A DNA stretch of 41,647 nucleotides from the NCBI GenBank assembly GCA_964599915.1, contig CAZRHR010000016.1:1-41647 (forward strand). The letters run 5' to 3'. The position numbers and the translations under genes were made by a program. The DNA comes from CAZRHR01 sp964599915 (GTDB lineage Bacteria > Bacteroidota > Bacteroidia > CAIKAF01). The notes beneath the pieces are model-generated. The model had not been told where the DNA came from and made no database searches. It worked only from the letters and a program-made list of their open reading frames with translations. Below, piece by piece: positions 34,140 to 41,570 of the stretch; within the stretch, counting starts at the first letter, position 1, and every line of letters starts with the position of its first letter.

Positions 34140-34790
34140 ATGCGCGCACTTTGGACCTTATTCCAGCATGAGGCAAAAATGGAGTTCCGCCGGCCAGCCG
34201 CGTTGTGGATGCTGATTTTGTATTTAGCCTGCACCCTTTTTATTTGTTTTCAAGTATTTGGACCATTACAGGACCCAGATATTTTTGGCGCACTGTTTTG
34301 GGTTATTATGGTATTCAGTGCGGTACAAGCGGCCCAAAGAAGTTTTGGTCAAGAAACGGAGGGAAGGCAATTGTATATGTATTTCTTGGGTCCAAGTATT
34401 CCCCTCATGGTGGCCAGACTAAGCTGGGCTATTTGCAGCGGTTGGATTTGGGCGCTTGGGGCACTTGGCTTATTTTTCGGATTATTAGAAGGTCCGATAA
34501 ACGTTAGTATTCCAGGTGTCATTTGGATTGTGATAGCGGCTACTTTTTCTTTAAATGTGATTATGACATTTATTGGCGCCGTAGCCGCCCGGGCTGGTCA
34601 AGGGCAAGGCATGGCGGCTATATTGGGTTTACCCTTACTTATGCCTGTCTTGGTTATGGCCACTGCTGCTTTTGGAAAAGCCCTAATGGCAGATGAGGGC
34701 TGGAGTCATTATTTATGGATGCTTGGCTCCATTGGCGCAGGAACCGCGATAGCGGGAACCGTATTATTTCCTTACCTTTGGCGCGATTAA
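34140..34790 (+). CDS. ccmB: Haem exporter permease CcmB
   Basis: The 216-residue membrane protein has about six helices and matches CcmB, the ABC permease of system I cytochrome c maturation. Recognisable stretches are LWTLFQHEAKMEFRRPAALW at the N-terminus, FSAVQAAQRSFGQETEGRQL and PLLMPVLVMATAAFGKAL in the C-terminal half. The longer frame from 34065 was rejected: it would overlap the upstream gene, and the ATG at 34140 gives the normal N-terminus. The ATP-binding partner ccmA is not adjacent. ccmC follows by 4 bp. Confidence 0.92.
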   Translation: MRALWTLFQHEAKMEFRRPAALWMLILYLACTLFICFQVFGPLQDPDIFGALFWVIMVFSAVQAAQRSFGQETEGRQLYMYFLGPSIPLMVARLSWAICSGWIWALGALGLFFGLLEGPINVSIPGVIWIVIAATFSLNVIMTFIGAVAARAGQGQGMAAILGLPLLMPVLVMATAAFGKALMADEGWSHYLWMLGSIGAGTAIAGTVLFPYLWRD

Positions 34791-34794
34791 TGGT

Positions 34795-35457
34795 ATGAAA
34801 AAACACGCATGGAAATTTTTAACGGTAGCCATCATGCTATACGTTTTACCCATGGCTTGGCTTGGGGAGGTATCCGTTCAATCGGTTATTCATGAAACCA
34901 TAAGAAACTTGTATTTTCATGTAACCATGTGGTTTGGGATGTTCATTTTACTACTGATTGGGGTTGGACATGGGGTACGGTTCTTACAAAAAGGACAATT
35001 GGAAGATGACCTAAAATCTTCTGTGTACACCCGAGTAGCTTTACTTTTCGGTTGTATTGGCATCGTTACCGGCATGGTTTGGGCAAAATACACCTGGGGG
35101 ACGTTTTGGACCAAGGATCCTCAGCTCAATGGCGCGCTATATACCATTTTTGCATATTTCGCCTATTTCATTTTACGAAGTTTAGTGCAAGACCCCAAAA
35201 AACGCGGTGAATTAAGTGCTGCTTACGGCATCTTCGCTTTCTTATTAATGGTGGTTTTGGTGTTGGTGCTGCCGCGAATGTCAGAAGTGGATTCATTGCA
35301 TCCAGGCAAAGGTGGAAATCCTGGGTTCGGTTCATTTAAAGACCTAAAATCCAGTATGCGGGCCGTATTTTGGCCTGCCATCATTGGGTGGACATTGGTA
35401 GGTGCATGGATAGCAAGTATTGAGATAAAAATGCGACGGAAAAAAAATTGGGTATGA
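34795..35457 (+). CDS. ccmC: Haem-handling permease CcmC
   Basis: CcmC delivers haem to CcmE in system I. The 220-residue protein has six membrane helices and the tryptophan-rich haem motif WGTFWTKDPQL (residues 101-111). The axial histidines appear as His42 in LYFHVTMW and His169 in DSLHPGK. Its place directly after ccmB is typical. The stop overlaps the start of the CcmD-like gene by four bases (ATGA), indicating coupled translation. Confidence 0.94.
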   Translation: MKKHAWKFLTVAIMLYVLPMAWLGEVSVQSVIHETIRNLYFHVTMWFGMFILLLIGVGHGVRFLQKGQLEDDLKSSVYTRVALLFGCIGIVTGMVWAKYTWGTFWTKDPQLNGALYTIFAYFAYFILRSLVQDPKKRGELSAAYGIFAFLLMVVLVLVLPRMSEVDSLHPGKGGNPGFGSFKDLKSSMRAVFWPAIIGWTLVGAWIASIEIKMRRKKNWV

Positions 35458-35894
35458 AACATCTGTTATTTGTTTGGCTTTTCACCAGTTGGGCTGCTGT
35501 TGGACAAGGATTATTTCAACCGGGCGATACGTTGGTGAATTTAAATATCCTGAACCGTGGCGTGGTGAAAGCACAAGCAGGTATTGATATGGACACCAAT
35601 TTGTTTCATCTGTCCGGCGAAGGTATTGTTACAGCGAAAGCAAGTCTAGATAGCCTTATCGGCAAACAAGTTTTTTCTGTCAAAACCACAAGTTCAGAAA
35701 CCGAAACCTACGATAATACCATCACCTTGTCTTTTCAAACCAACCCTGCACTCATTCAAGTCCATTCGGATAAAATAGAGATGGCAACGGGTCTAAAAAA
35801 AGATGGAAAAATCTGGGTTGTGGTGGCGGTGAGCCTCATTTTATTTTTGGGTTTGGTGGGGTATTTGGTTGTGCTTGATCGGAAATTAAAATAA
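35454..35894 (+). CDS. CcmD-like protein with a long N-terminal secreted domain
   Basis: The 146-residue product has a signal peptide (MKHLLFVWLFTSWAAVGQG), a soluble beta-like region at about residues 20-110, and a C-terminal membrane helix (residues 119-140) framed by DGKIWVVVAVSLILFLG and ending LVVLDRKLK. That helix and tail match the small CcmD-family proteins that follow ccmC in Bacteroidota. Those are usually only about 50-75 residues, so about 90 residues are extra here. CcmD releases holo-CcmE from CcmABC. The start was taken at the ATG at 35454 (ATGA overlap with ccmC), not the TTG at 35448. ccmE is not seen downstream: the RAYT element follows. Confidence 0.72.
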   Translation: MKHLLFVWLFTSWAAVGQGLFQPGDTLVNLNILNRGVVKAQAGIDMDTNLFHLSGEGIVTAKASLDSLIGKQVFSVKTTSSETETYDNTITLSFQTNPALIQVHSDKIEMATGLKKDGKIWVVVAVSLILFLGLVGYLVVLDRKLK

Positions 35895-35898
35895 ATTA

Positions 35899-35930
35899 CA
35901 ACAGGGGCAGAATATATTCTGCCCCTGTTG
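35899..35930. repeat. Palindrome 1 of the GGGGCAGAA family (upstream of the transposase)
   Basis: A perfect 32-bp palindrome. The shared arms GGGGCAGAA / TTCTGCCCC surround a TATA centre, and the stem is extended by CAACA / TGTTG that are not shared with the other copies. It lies 4 bp after the ccmD-like stop and may also act as a transcription-stop hairpin. Confidence 0.92.
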
Positions 35931-35965
35931 CATACCCCCTACTCGAAATTGTAAATTGGGGTATG
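35931..35965 (+). repeat. Inverted repeat covering the transposase start codon
   Basis: CATACCCC (35931-35938) pairs with GGGGTATG (35958-35965) around a 19-nt loop. It abuts palindrome 1, and its right arm includes the transposase ATG (35963-35965), so a hairpin could mask translation initiation. Confidence 0.7.
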
Positions 35966-36505
35966 AATACATACAATCCCAAAATCCATCACCGAAAATC
36001 CCTTCGGTTCAAAGGTGTCGATTACTCACAGGAGGGTATCTACTTCCTCACTATTTGCACCTACAAAAAGAAACGCATATTTGGTCAAGTCAATCTGCAG
36101 GGCCAAATGGAGCTCAGCGAGGGCGGCCAAATGGCAGATGCGTGCTGGCGTGAGATCCCAAATCATTTTCCGAATGTAGCCTTGCATGCTTACGTGATTA
36201 TGCCAGATCATGTACATGGCTTAATCGAAATCAAAAAGAAATATGTTCCTGCCCATCTAATTGATGAGACAAATTCAGGTCAATTACCCAAACCACATAT
36301 AGCCAAATTTCAAGAACCAACGCCGGGGTCAGTTGGCTCCATTGTGAAAGGGTTCAAGATTGGAGTGACCAAATGGTTTCGCATGCAAACCGCCATTAAA
36401 GACGTTTGGCAACGCAATTATTATGTACAAATCGTCCGGGACGACATGGCATTTTACAATATATCCCAATACATAAAAAAAAATCCCTCCAAATGGAAAC
36501 GATAA
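35963..36505 (+). CDS. REP-associated (RAYT-like) Y1 transposase
   Basis: The 180-residue protein is a Y1/HUH single-strand DNA transposase of the IS200/REP-associated type. The HUH motif is His83-Val-His85 in MPDHVHGLIEI. Further family features are YFLTICTYKKKRIFG at the N-terminus, VGSIVKGFKIGVTKWFR, and WQRNYYVQIVRD with candidate catalytic Tyr153/Tyr154, closing with YIKKNPSKW. It is single-copy in this window, intact, with no inverted-repeat ends or target-site duplication of a classical IS. Flanking palindromes on both sides are the expected substrates of such enzymes. It probably acts on palindromes and not on its own ends (known for RAYTs; inferred here). Confidence 0.9.
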   Translation: MNTYNPKIHHRKSLRFKGVDYSQEGIYFLTICTYKKKRIFGQVNLQGQMELSEGGQMADACWREIPNHFPNVALHAYVIMPDHVHGLIEIKKKYVPAHLIDETNSGQLPKPHIAKFQEPTPGSVGSIVKGFKIGVTKWFRMQTAIKDVWQRNYYVQIVRDDMAFYNISQYIKKNPSKWKR

Positions 36506-36690
36506 GGGGCAGAACACTTTCTGCCCCGATTTCAATAATCCAAAATTCATAATTACGGGGCAGAATATTTTCTGCCCCAATTTGAATAAACCACAAATCG
36601 CAATCAACGGGCAGAATATTTCCGCCCCAATTTAAATTCACGATGAATCGTAAAACATAGGGGCAGAAAATGTTCTGCCCCTATGTTTTA
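36506..36690. repeat. Tandem array of four REP-like palindromes, period about 51 nt
   Basis: Four copies with arms GGGGCAGAA / TTCTGCCCC and a 4-nt centre: 36506-36527 (CACT), 36557-36578 (TATT), 36609-36628 (degenerate, one arm base lost) and 36660-36681 (AATG). Starts are 51-52 nt apart. Spacers are AT-rich, 29-31 nt, and share an AATTT...AATCG-like pattern. The array begins directly at the transposase stop and reaches the next gene's stop. Confidence 0.92.
36651..36690. repeat. Palindrome 5 with extended arms (18-bp stem)
   Basis: The shared 9-bp arms are extended by TAAAACATA / TATGTTTTA, giving an 18-bp perfect stem around AATG. The right end contains the TTA that is the stop codon of the minus-strand gene, so the element may serve as that gene's terminator. 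Confidence 0.9.
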
Positions 36691-38031
36691 CCACGAAATC
36701 ACCACCTGGCCATTTCCGGCATGGTTACCCGGCGTCACATTGGTGGATGTCATGGTTCCGGTAAATGAGGAACCGCCACCACCACCGCCGCCATTTCCTT
36801 CGGAGGATCCGCCGCCGCCGCCATAAAAGCCACCGCCGCCACCGCCGCCGTTGCCGTAGGAACTATGAATTCCTCCATTTCCGCCTTGACCTAAGGTGCC
36901 TGCAGTTCCGGGAGAGCTACCGCCGCTGGCCGTGGTTCCGCCGGCACTGTTTCCACCGGCGCCGCCACCACCACCGCACCTTCCGTTCGAAACGGTCCAG
37001 CAATTATGGCTTTGGCCGGGTTGACCGCCACCATTGGCCCAAGCGGCCGTTCCTTGAGTGCCACCACAGCATGAATTGACTCCACCGTTACCGGCGGTGC
37101 CAGTTCCACCACCAACCCCGCCATTTCCGCCAAATGAACTTGGGTGAAAGTAGGTATCCCCACCGCCACCACCACCGCCACCGGCCACCACTACCCTATT
37201 GGACAAGGCTGCACCATTTCGACGAATGTCAGACGCGCCACCTCCATTTCCGGAGTTCGCACTTCCCAATCCACCACCATTCCAACCATTCTGACCACCT
37301 ACATAGACAAACAATGTTTCTCCAGGTGTTACAGACATGGTCCCCGTAACCGTTCCGCCCAAGCCTCCGGTACCGGGAATCCCATTGATGCCATTGGCAC
37401 CTTGGGCACCAGCGACAGACACTTGCACGGTATTGGCGCAAGCCGGGACTACAAAATTCTGCACAATGCCCGTAAATGAAAAGGTCTGCGAACCCGAGGG
37501 CGGACACGCATTAACCACATAGGAAATTGAAGAGCTGTCTGTACATCCTTGCGCATCTACAACGACCAATTTCACCGCATAAGTACCTGCGGTAGACCAT
37601 GTGGTACTTGCATTTTGACCGGTAGCAGTGGCGGGTGTTCCTCCAGCGAAAGTCCACTGATAAGAGGTTGCGCCGGCAGAAGCTGCAAATGAAGAAGCAA
37701 CCTGTTGACTTCCTTGAGCTGCTCCAGGGGTAATGGTGGCATTTGGCAAACTATTACAGTTACATGCAATACCACGCCATCCGTTTGGAAAAAACGCTTC
37801 CAGACATTGGGTGCTGGTATTAAAAATCTGCAGTCCGGGCGTGGGATTCACAATGGCATTTCTTTGCGAAGTTGTGAGCCGGGGAATTAAAAATCCGGAT
37901 TGGGTGGAACGAACTTCCAACATGGCATCCGGACTGGGTACACCTGCACCCGTTCCAATGAGTACACCCTGACTTTGTAATAGGGTAAAACCACAAAGGA
38001 TAAAAGAAATAGAAAGTACATAACGTTTCAT
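36688..38031 (-). CDS. Secreted Gly-rich surface protein, paralogue of 22716-24260
   Basis: The 447-residue protein has a signal peptide (MKRYVLSISFILCGFTLLQS). It contains the shared N-terminal module (GVPSPDAMLEVRSTQSGFLI, then PRLTTSQRNAIVNP), one PKD-like domain at about residues 95-175 (SYQWTFAGGTPATATG), a short beta region (FSFTGIVQNFVVPAC) and a long tail of GGxGG repeats ending GQVVISW. It differs from 22716-24260 in having one PKD-like domain in place of two. The start was set at the ATG at 38031. A near -7 box TTTATTTG (38078-38071) overlaps the secA terminator. Its stop codon lies inside palindrome 5. Function unknown; surface exposure likely. Confidence 0.75.
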   Translation of the reverse strand: MKRYVLSISFILCGFTLLQSQGVLIGTGAGVPSPDAMLEVRSTQSGFLIPRLTTSQRNAIVNPTPGLQIFNTSTQCLEAFFPNGWRGIACNCNSLPNATITPGAAQGSQQVASSFAASAGATSYQWTFAGGTPATATGQNASTTWSTAGTYAVKLVVVDAQGCTDSSSISYVVNACPPSGSQTFSFTGIVQNFVVPACANTVQVSVAGAQGANGINGIPGTGGLGGTVTGTMSVTPGETLFVYVGGQNGWNGGGLGSANSGNGGGASDIRRNGAALSNRVVVAGGGGGGGGDTYFHPSSFGGNGGVGGGTGTAGNGGVNSCCGGTQGTAAWANGGGQPGQSHNCWTVSNGRCGGGGGAGGNSAGGTTASGGSSPGTAGTLGQGGNGGIHSSYGNGGGGGGGFYGGGGGSSEGNGGGGGGGSSFTGTMTSTNVTPGNHAGNGQVVISW

Positions 38032-38059
38032 AAGGGAGGAGTTTATACCTATGAAAATA

Positions 38060-38087
38060 AAAAAAAGGGACAAATAAAACTTGTCCC
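38060..38087 (-). terminator. Rho-independent terminator of secA
   Basis: On the minus strand GGGACAA pairs with TTGTCCC (38087-38067) around a 7-nt loop, followed by eight or more T residues. It is 36 bp after the secA stop. Confidence 0.85.
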
Positions 38088-38122
38088 TCTTGGTTAAAAC
38101 TCAAAATAAATTTGGCCCACGT

Positions 38123-41100
38123 TTACGCCGTTCCATGGCAATTTTTATACTTCTTGCCAGATCCGCAGGGACATGGGTCGTTTCGACCTATTTTTTCATC
38201 CGCAATAATTGGGGCCCGTGTGGGTGCTTTAGCTGCACCAGTAGCTTCACGCACAAGTTCCTCTTCTCCAGGAAGGCTTCCACGGCCGGTTTGCAATTTG
38301 GGTTCAGCTTTCTTCGGCAGTGGAGCGGGAGCAGCGGCTTGCGGTTGAGGGGGCGCTTCTGCATGAATGGTTACCCGCATCAAAAAGGCGATAATCTCCT
38401 GATTGATTTTGGTGATAAACTGCTGGAACAGGGTAAAGGATTCCTGTTTGTAAATCAATAAAGGATCTTTCTGTTCATATTGCGCATGGTAAACCGCATG
38501 TTTCAAGTCGTCCATTTCACGCAAATGTTCTTTCCAATGCACATCTACTAATGCCAAAATGATGGATTTTTTCAAAGACAACATCACTTCACGGCCTTCG
38601 GTTTCATAGGCCTTTTTCAAAGGAACCGTTACCTGCAGCATTTTCATGCCATCTGTAAAGGGAACCGAAATATTCTCAAACTGTTGGGCATGATTTTCAA
38701 AGACTTGCTTGATCACGGGGAAGGTTTGCTCCGCAATATGATGCATTCTGGCATCCATGGCCCGAATGACCTCTCCATGCAGCGCCTGAATCAACTCTTC
38801 ATCATTCATTTTAGAGGCTTCCTGTTCGGTCATCGGTGGCTGCACCACAAGATGTCGCAAGCATTCCATCTCGATGTCATGATACTCTCGGGGCTCCGGA
38901 ATGCTTTTCACTACCGCATCGCAAAGCTCATAGGTCATATTGGAAATATCAATTCCCACTTTATCACCATACAAGGCATTACGACGACGACGATAAACCG
39001 CTTCCCGCTGTAAGTTCATCACGTCATCAAATTCCAACAAACGTTTCCGAATGCCAAAGTTGTTTTCTTCTACCTTTTTCTGGGCGCGTTCAATGGATTT
39101 GGTAATCATGGAATGGGTAATCACCTCGCCTTCTTTCAGCCCCATGCGGTCCATGAGTTTAGAGATTCTTTCTGAACCAAATAAACGCATTAAGTCATCT
39201 TCCAGCGACACGAAGAACACGGATGATCCGGGGTCACCCTGGCGACCGGAACGACCACGCAGCTGTCTATCGACCCGACGAGACTCATGGCGCTCAGTTC
39301 CGACAATGGCCAAACCACCGGCTTCTCTAACCCCATCGCCTAACTTAATATCCGTTCCCCGACCTGCCATGTTGGTGGCAATAGTAACCGTTCCCGGTTT
39401 ACCTGCTTCTGCAACAATTTCCGCTTCCTTCTGGTGAAGCTTGGCATTTAACACCTGATGTTTAATTTTCCGCAGGGTGAGCATGCGGCTCAATAACTCG
39501 GAAATTTCCACCGAGGTGGTTCCTACTAGCACAGGGCGTCCTTTATCGACCAATTCAGATACATGGTCAATGACCGCATTGTATTTCTCCCGCTTGGTTT
39601 TGTACACCAAATCATTTAAATCTTTCCGCTGAATAGGTTTGTTGGTGGGAATTACAACCACATCCAACTTATAAATGTCCCAAAGTTCTTTGGCTTCTGT
39701 TTCGGCAGTACCCGTCATCCCCGCCAACTTGTGGTACATACGGAAATAATTCTGCAGCGTTACGGTGGCGTAGGTTTGGGTAGCGGCCTCAACTTTTACA
39801 TTTTCCTTAGCTTCAATGGCTTGATGCAGTCCATCTGAATATCTTCTACCATCGAGGATCCGTCCTGTTTGTTCATCAACAATCTTCACTTTTCCATCCA
39901 TGACCACATAATCCTTATCGCGTTCGAATAAGGCATAGGCTTTTAGCAACTGTTGGATGGTGTGGATACGCTCTGATTTTACAGTAAAATCGCGCATCAA
40001 GGCATCTTTTTTCTGAGCCCTTACGTTTGGATCCGATTCTTGCTGGTCAATAAGACTTAACTCGGTAGCAATGTCGGGTAAAAGGAAAAAGTTTGGTTCA
40101 GCAACGTCGGCAGAAATGAGGTTAATTCCCAATTCAGTGATGTCCACTGAATTTTGTTTTTCATCGATAACAAAGTAAAGTTCATCATCGATTTTAGGCA
40201 TTTCTTTGCCTTGGTCTTGCATGAAGTAGTTTTCTGTTTTTTGTAAAACAGAACGCATACCGGGTTCAGACAAGAATTTAATTAAAGCCGTATTCCGAGG
40301 TAATCCACGATAAGCACGGAATAAAAGCTCGGCGGCCTTTTTTTCTTCGTCTTTCCCTGTTTTTTCATCGGAAGACAATACCTTTCTGGCTTCGGTAAAC
40401 TGAAGGTTCACCACCCGCTTTTGGGCGTTGACCAACTTGTCCACCATGGGCTTAAGTTGGAGATACTCTTGGTGTTCTCCGCGTGGTGCAGGTCCGGAAA
40501 TAATCAAAGGGGTACGCGCTTCATCAATCAGCACTGAATCCACCTCATCGATAATGGCAAAATGGTGGCTTCGTTGCACCAATTGGTCAGGTGCACCGAC
40601 CATGTTGTCTCTAAGATAATCGAACCCAAATTCATTGTTGGTTCCATAGACAATATCGGCTTGGTAAGCCAAACGCCGTTCTTCGGAATTGGGTTGATGA
40701 CGGTCAATACAATCTACCTTTAATCCATGGAATTCGAAAATGGGTGCCATCCATTCAGAGTCACGTCGAGCGAGATAATCGTTCACCGTAACCACGTGCA
40801 CGCCTCTTCCGGCCAAGGCATTTAAAAATACAGGCAGCGTGGCGACAAGGGTTTTACCTTCCCCGGTAGCCATTTCAGCAATTTTTCCTTTGTGCAGCAC
40901 AAAGCCACCGATCAGCTGAACATCGTAATGGACCATGTCCCAGGTTACGGGCGTGCCGGCTGCCAACCAGGTATTGGACCAAATGGCTTGATTTCCTTCT
41001 AACGTGGGATAACCTTTGCGGGCGTTGAGCGCTTGGTCTTCCGGGAAAGCTTGTACATTCAGGGAAGCGTTTTCTTTAAAACGACGCGCCGTTTCCTTCA

Positions 41101-41452
41101 CAATGGCAAATGCCATAGGAGCGGATTGGTCCAGTTGTTGGTCTAGGGTTTGAAGAATTTGCTTTTCTAACCGGTCGATGTCTTGAAAAATCTTTTCTTT
41201 TTCCGAATCGGAGAGTTGGGGCTGGGTTTCAGCCTGTTCTTTCAAACTTTGTTTTTCAGCTTCTAAGGCCGCTACACTTCCCCGTATAGAGGCAATCAAA
41301 TCCCTGGTAACTTGGCGGAACTGATCATGGGAAAGGGGGGTAAGCTGCTCCCATGCTTTGCGCACTTGCTCCACAATGGGACGTATTTCTTTTAAATCGT
41401 TTTCGTTTTTATTACCGACAAAGCCGGCCAAAAGTTTGCTTAAAAAGCTCAT
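38123..41452 (-). CDS. secA: Protein translocase ATPase SecA
   Basis: SecA drives post-translational export through SecYEG. The 1109-residue product has Walker A ATGEGKTLVA near residues 195-204, the DEVD box in IIDEVDSVLIDEARTPLII near 300-318, TNMAGRGTDIKLG, the helical scaffold, and a C-terminal zinc cluster CPCGSGKKYKNCHG just before the end. This is a complete SecA with Bacteroidota-type insertions (usual length about 1100). The start is the ATG at 41452 (MSFLSKLLAGFVGN), not the TTG at 41458. The DUF2795 gene lies upstream, a pairing known in this phylum. Confidence 0.97.
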   Translation of the reverse strand: MSFLSKLLAGFVGNKNENDLKEIRPIVEQVRKAWEQLTPLSHDQFRQVTRDLIASIRGSVAALEAEKQSLKEQAETQPQLSDSEKEKIFQDIDRLEKQILQTLDQQLDQSAPMAFAIVKETARRFKENASLNVQAFPEDQALNARKGYPTLEGNQAIWSNTWLAAGTPVTWDMVHYDVQLIGGFVLHKGKIAEMATGEGKTLVATLPVFLNALAGRGVHVVTVNDYLARRDSEWMAPIFEFHGLKVDCIDRHQPNSEERRLAYQADIVYGTNNEFGFDYLRDNMVGAPDQLVQRSHHFAIIDEVDSVLIDEARTPLIISGPAPRGEHQEYLQLKPMVDKLVNAQKRVVNLQFTEARKVLSSDEKTGKDEEKKAAELLFRAYRGLPRNTALIKFLSEPGMRSVLQKTENYFMQDQGKEMPKIDDELYFVIDEKQNSVDITELGINLISADVAEPNFFLLPDIATELSLIDQQESDPNVRAQKKDALMRDFTVKSERIHTIQQLLKAYALFERDKDYVVMDGKVKIVDEQTGRILDGRRYSDGLHQAIEAKENVKVEAATQTYATVTLQNYFRMYHKLAGMTGTAETEAKELWDIYKLDVVVIPTNKPIQRKDLNDLVYKTKREKYNAVIDHVSELVDKGRPVLVGTTSVEISELLSRMLTLRKIKHQVLNAKLHQKEAEIVAEAGKPGTVTIATNMAGRGTDIKLGDGVREAGGLAIVGTERHESRRVDRQLRGRSGRQGDPGSSVFFVSLEDDLMRLFGSERISKLMDRMGLKEGEVITHSMITKSIERAQKKVEENNFGIRKRLLEFDDVMNLQREAVYRRRRNALYGDKVGIDISNMTYELCDAVVKSIPEPREYHDIEMECLRHLVVQPPMTEQEASKMNDEELIQALHGEVIRAMDARMHHIAEQTFPVIKQVFENHAQQFENISVPFTDGMKMLQVTVPLKKAYETEGREVMLSLKKSIILALVDVHWKEHLREMDDLKHAVYHAQYEQKDPLLIYKQESFTLFQQFITKINQEIIAFLMRVTIHAEAPPQPQAAAPAPLPKKAEPKLQTGRGSLPGEEELVREATGAAKAPTRAPIIADEKIGRNDPCPCGSGKKYKNCHGTA

Positions 41453-41477
41453 GGGCAAAGGAAATTATAAAGCCGTG

Positions 41478-41508
41478 CAAATGTAGCAGCTATGGATGGA
41501 TTGAACAA
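41478..41508 (-). promoter_or_regulatory. Bacteroidota-type promoter of secA
   Basis: -7 box TACATTTG (41485-41478) and TTG at -33 (41508-41506) with a 20-nt spacer, the best-matching promoter in the window. The box ends 25 nt before the secA ATG. The TTG lies at the edge of the upstream terminator. Confidence 0.78.
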
Positions 41509-41546
41509 AAAAACCATCGCCGGAAGGGCCCGGAAATGGTTTTTTT
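41507..41546. terminator. Terminator of the DUF2795 gene
   Basis: AAAAAAACCAT (41507-41517) pairs with ATGGTTTTTTT (41536-41546), with CCGG/CCGG pairs inside the loop. T and A runs on both sides make it bidirectional in form. Confidence 0.8.
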
Positions 41547-41570
41547 AATAAAAAAGATGAAAACGGAGAC

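Noticed and set aside
36506..36690. Regular repeats that could suggest a CRISPR array
   Set aside because: The repeated part is a 22-nt palindrome with a variable centre, spacers share sequence with one another, there are only four units and no cas genes. It fits REP-like elements beside a RAYT.
36765..37522. Arg/His-rich ORFs on the plus strand opposite the Gly-rich gene
   Set aside because: They are antisense shadows of GGN codons: no start context, no recognisable family, and the minus-strand gene has a signal peptide and paralogue.
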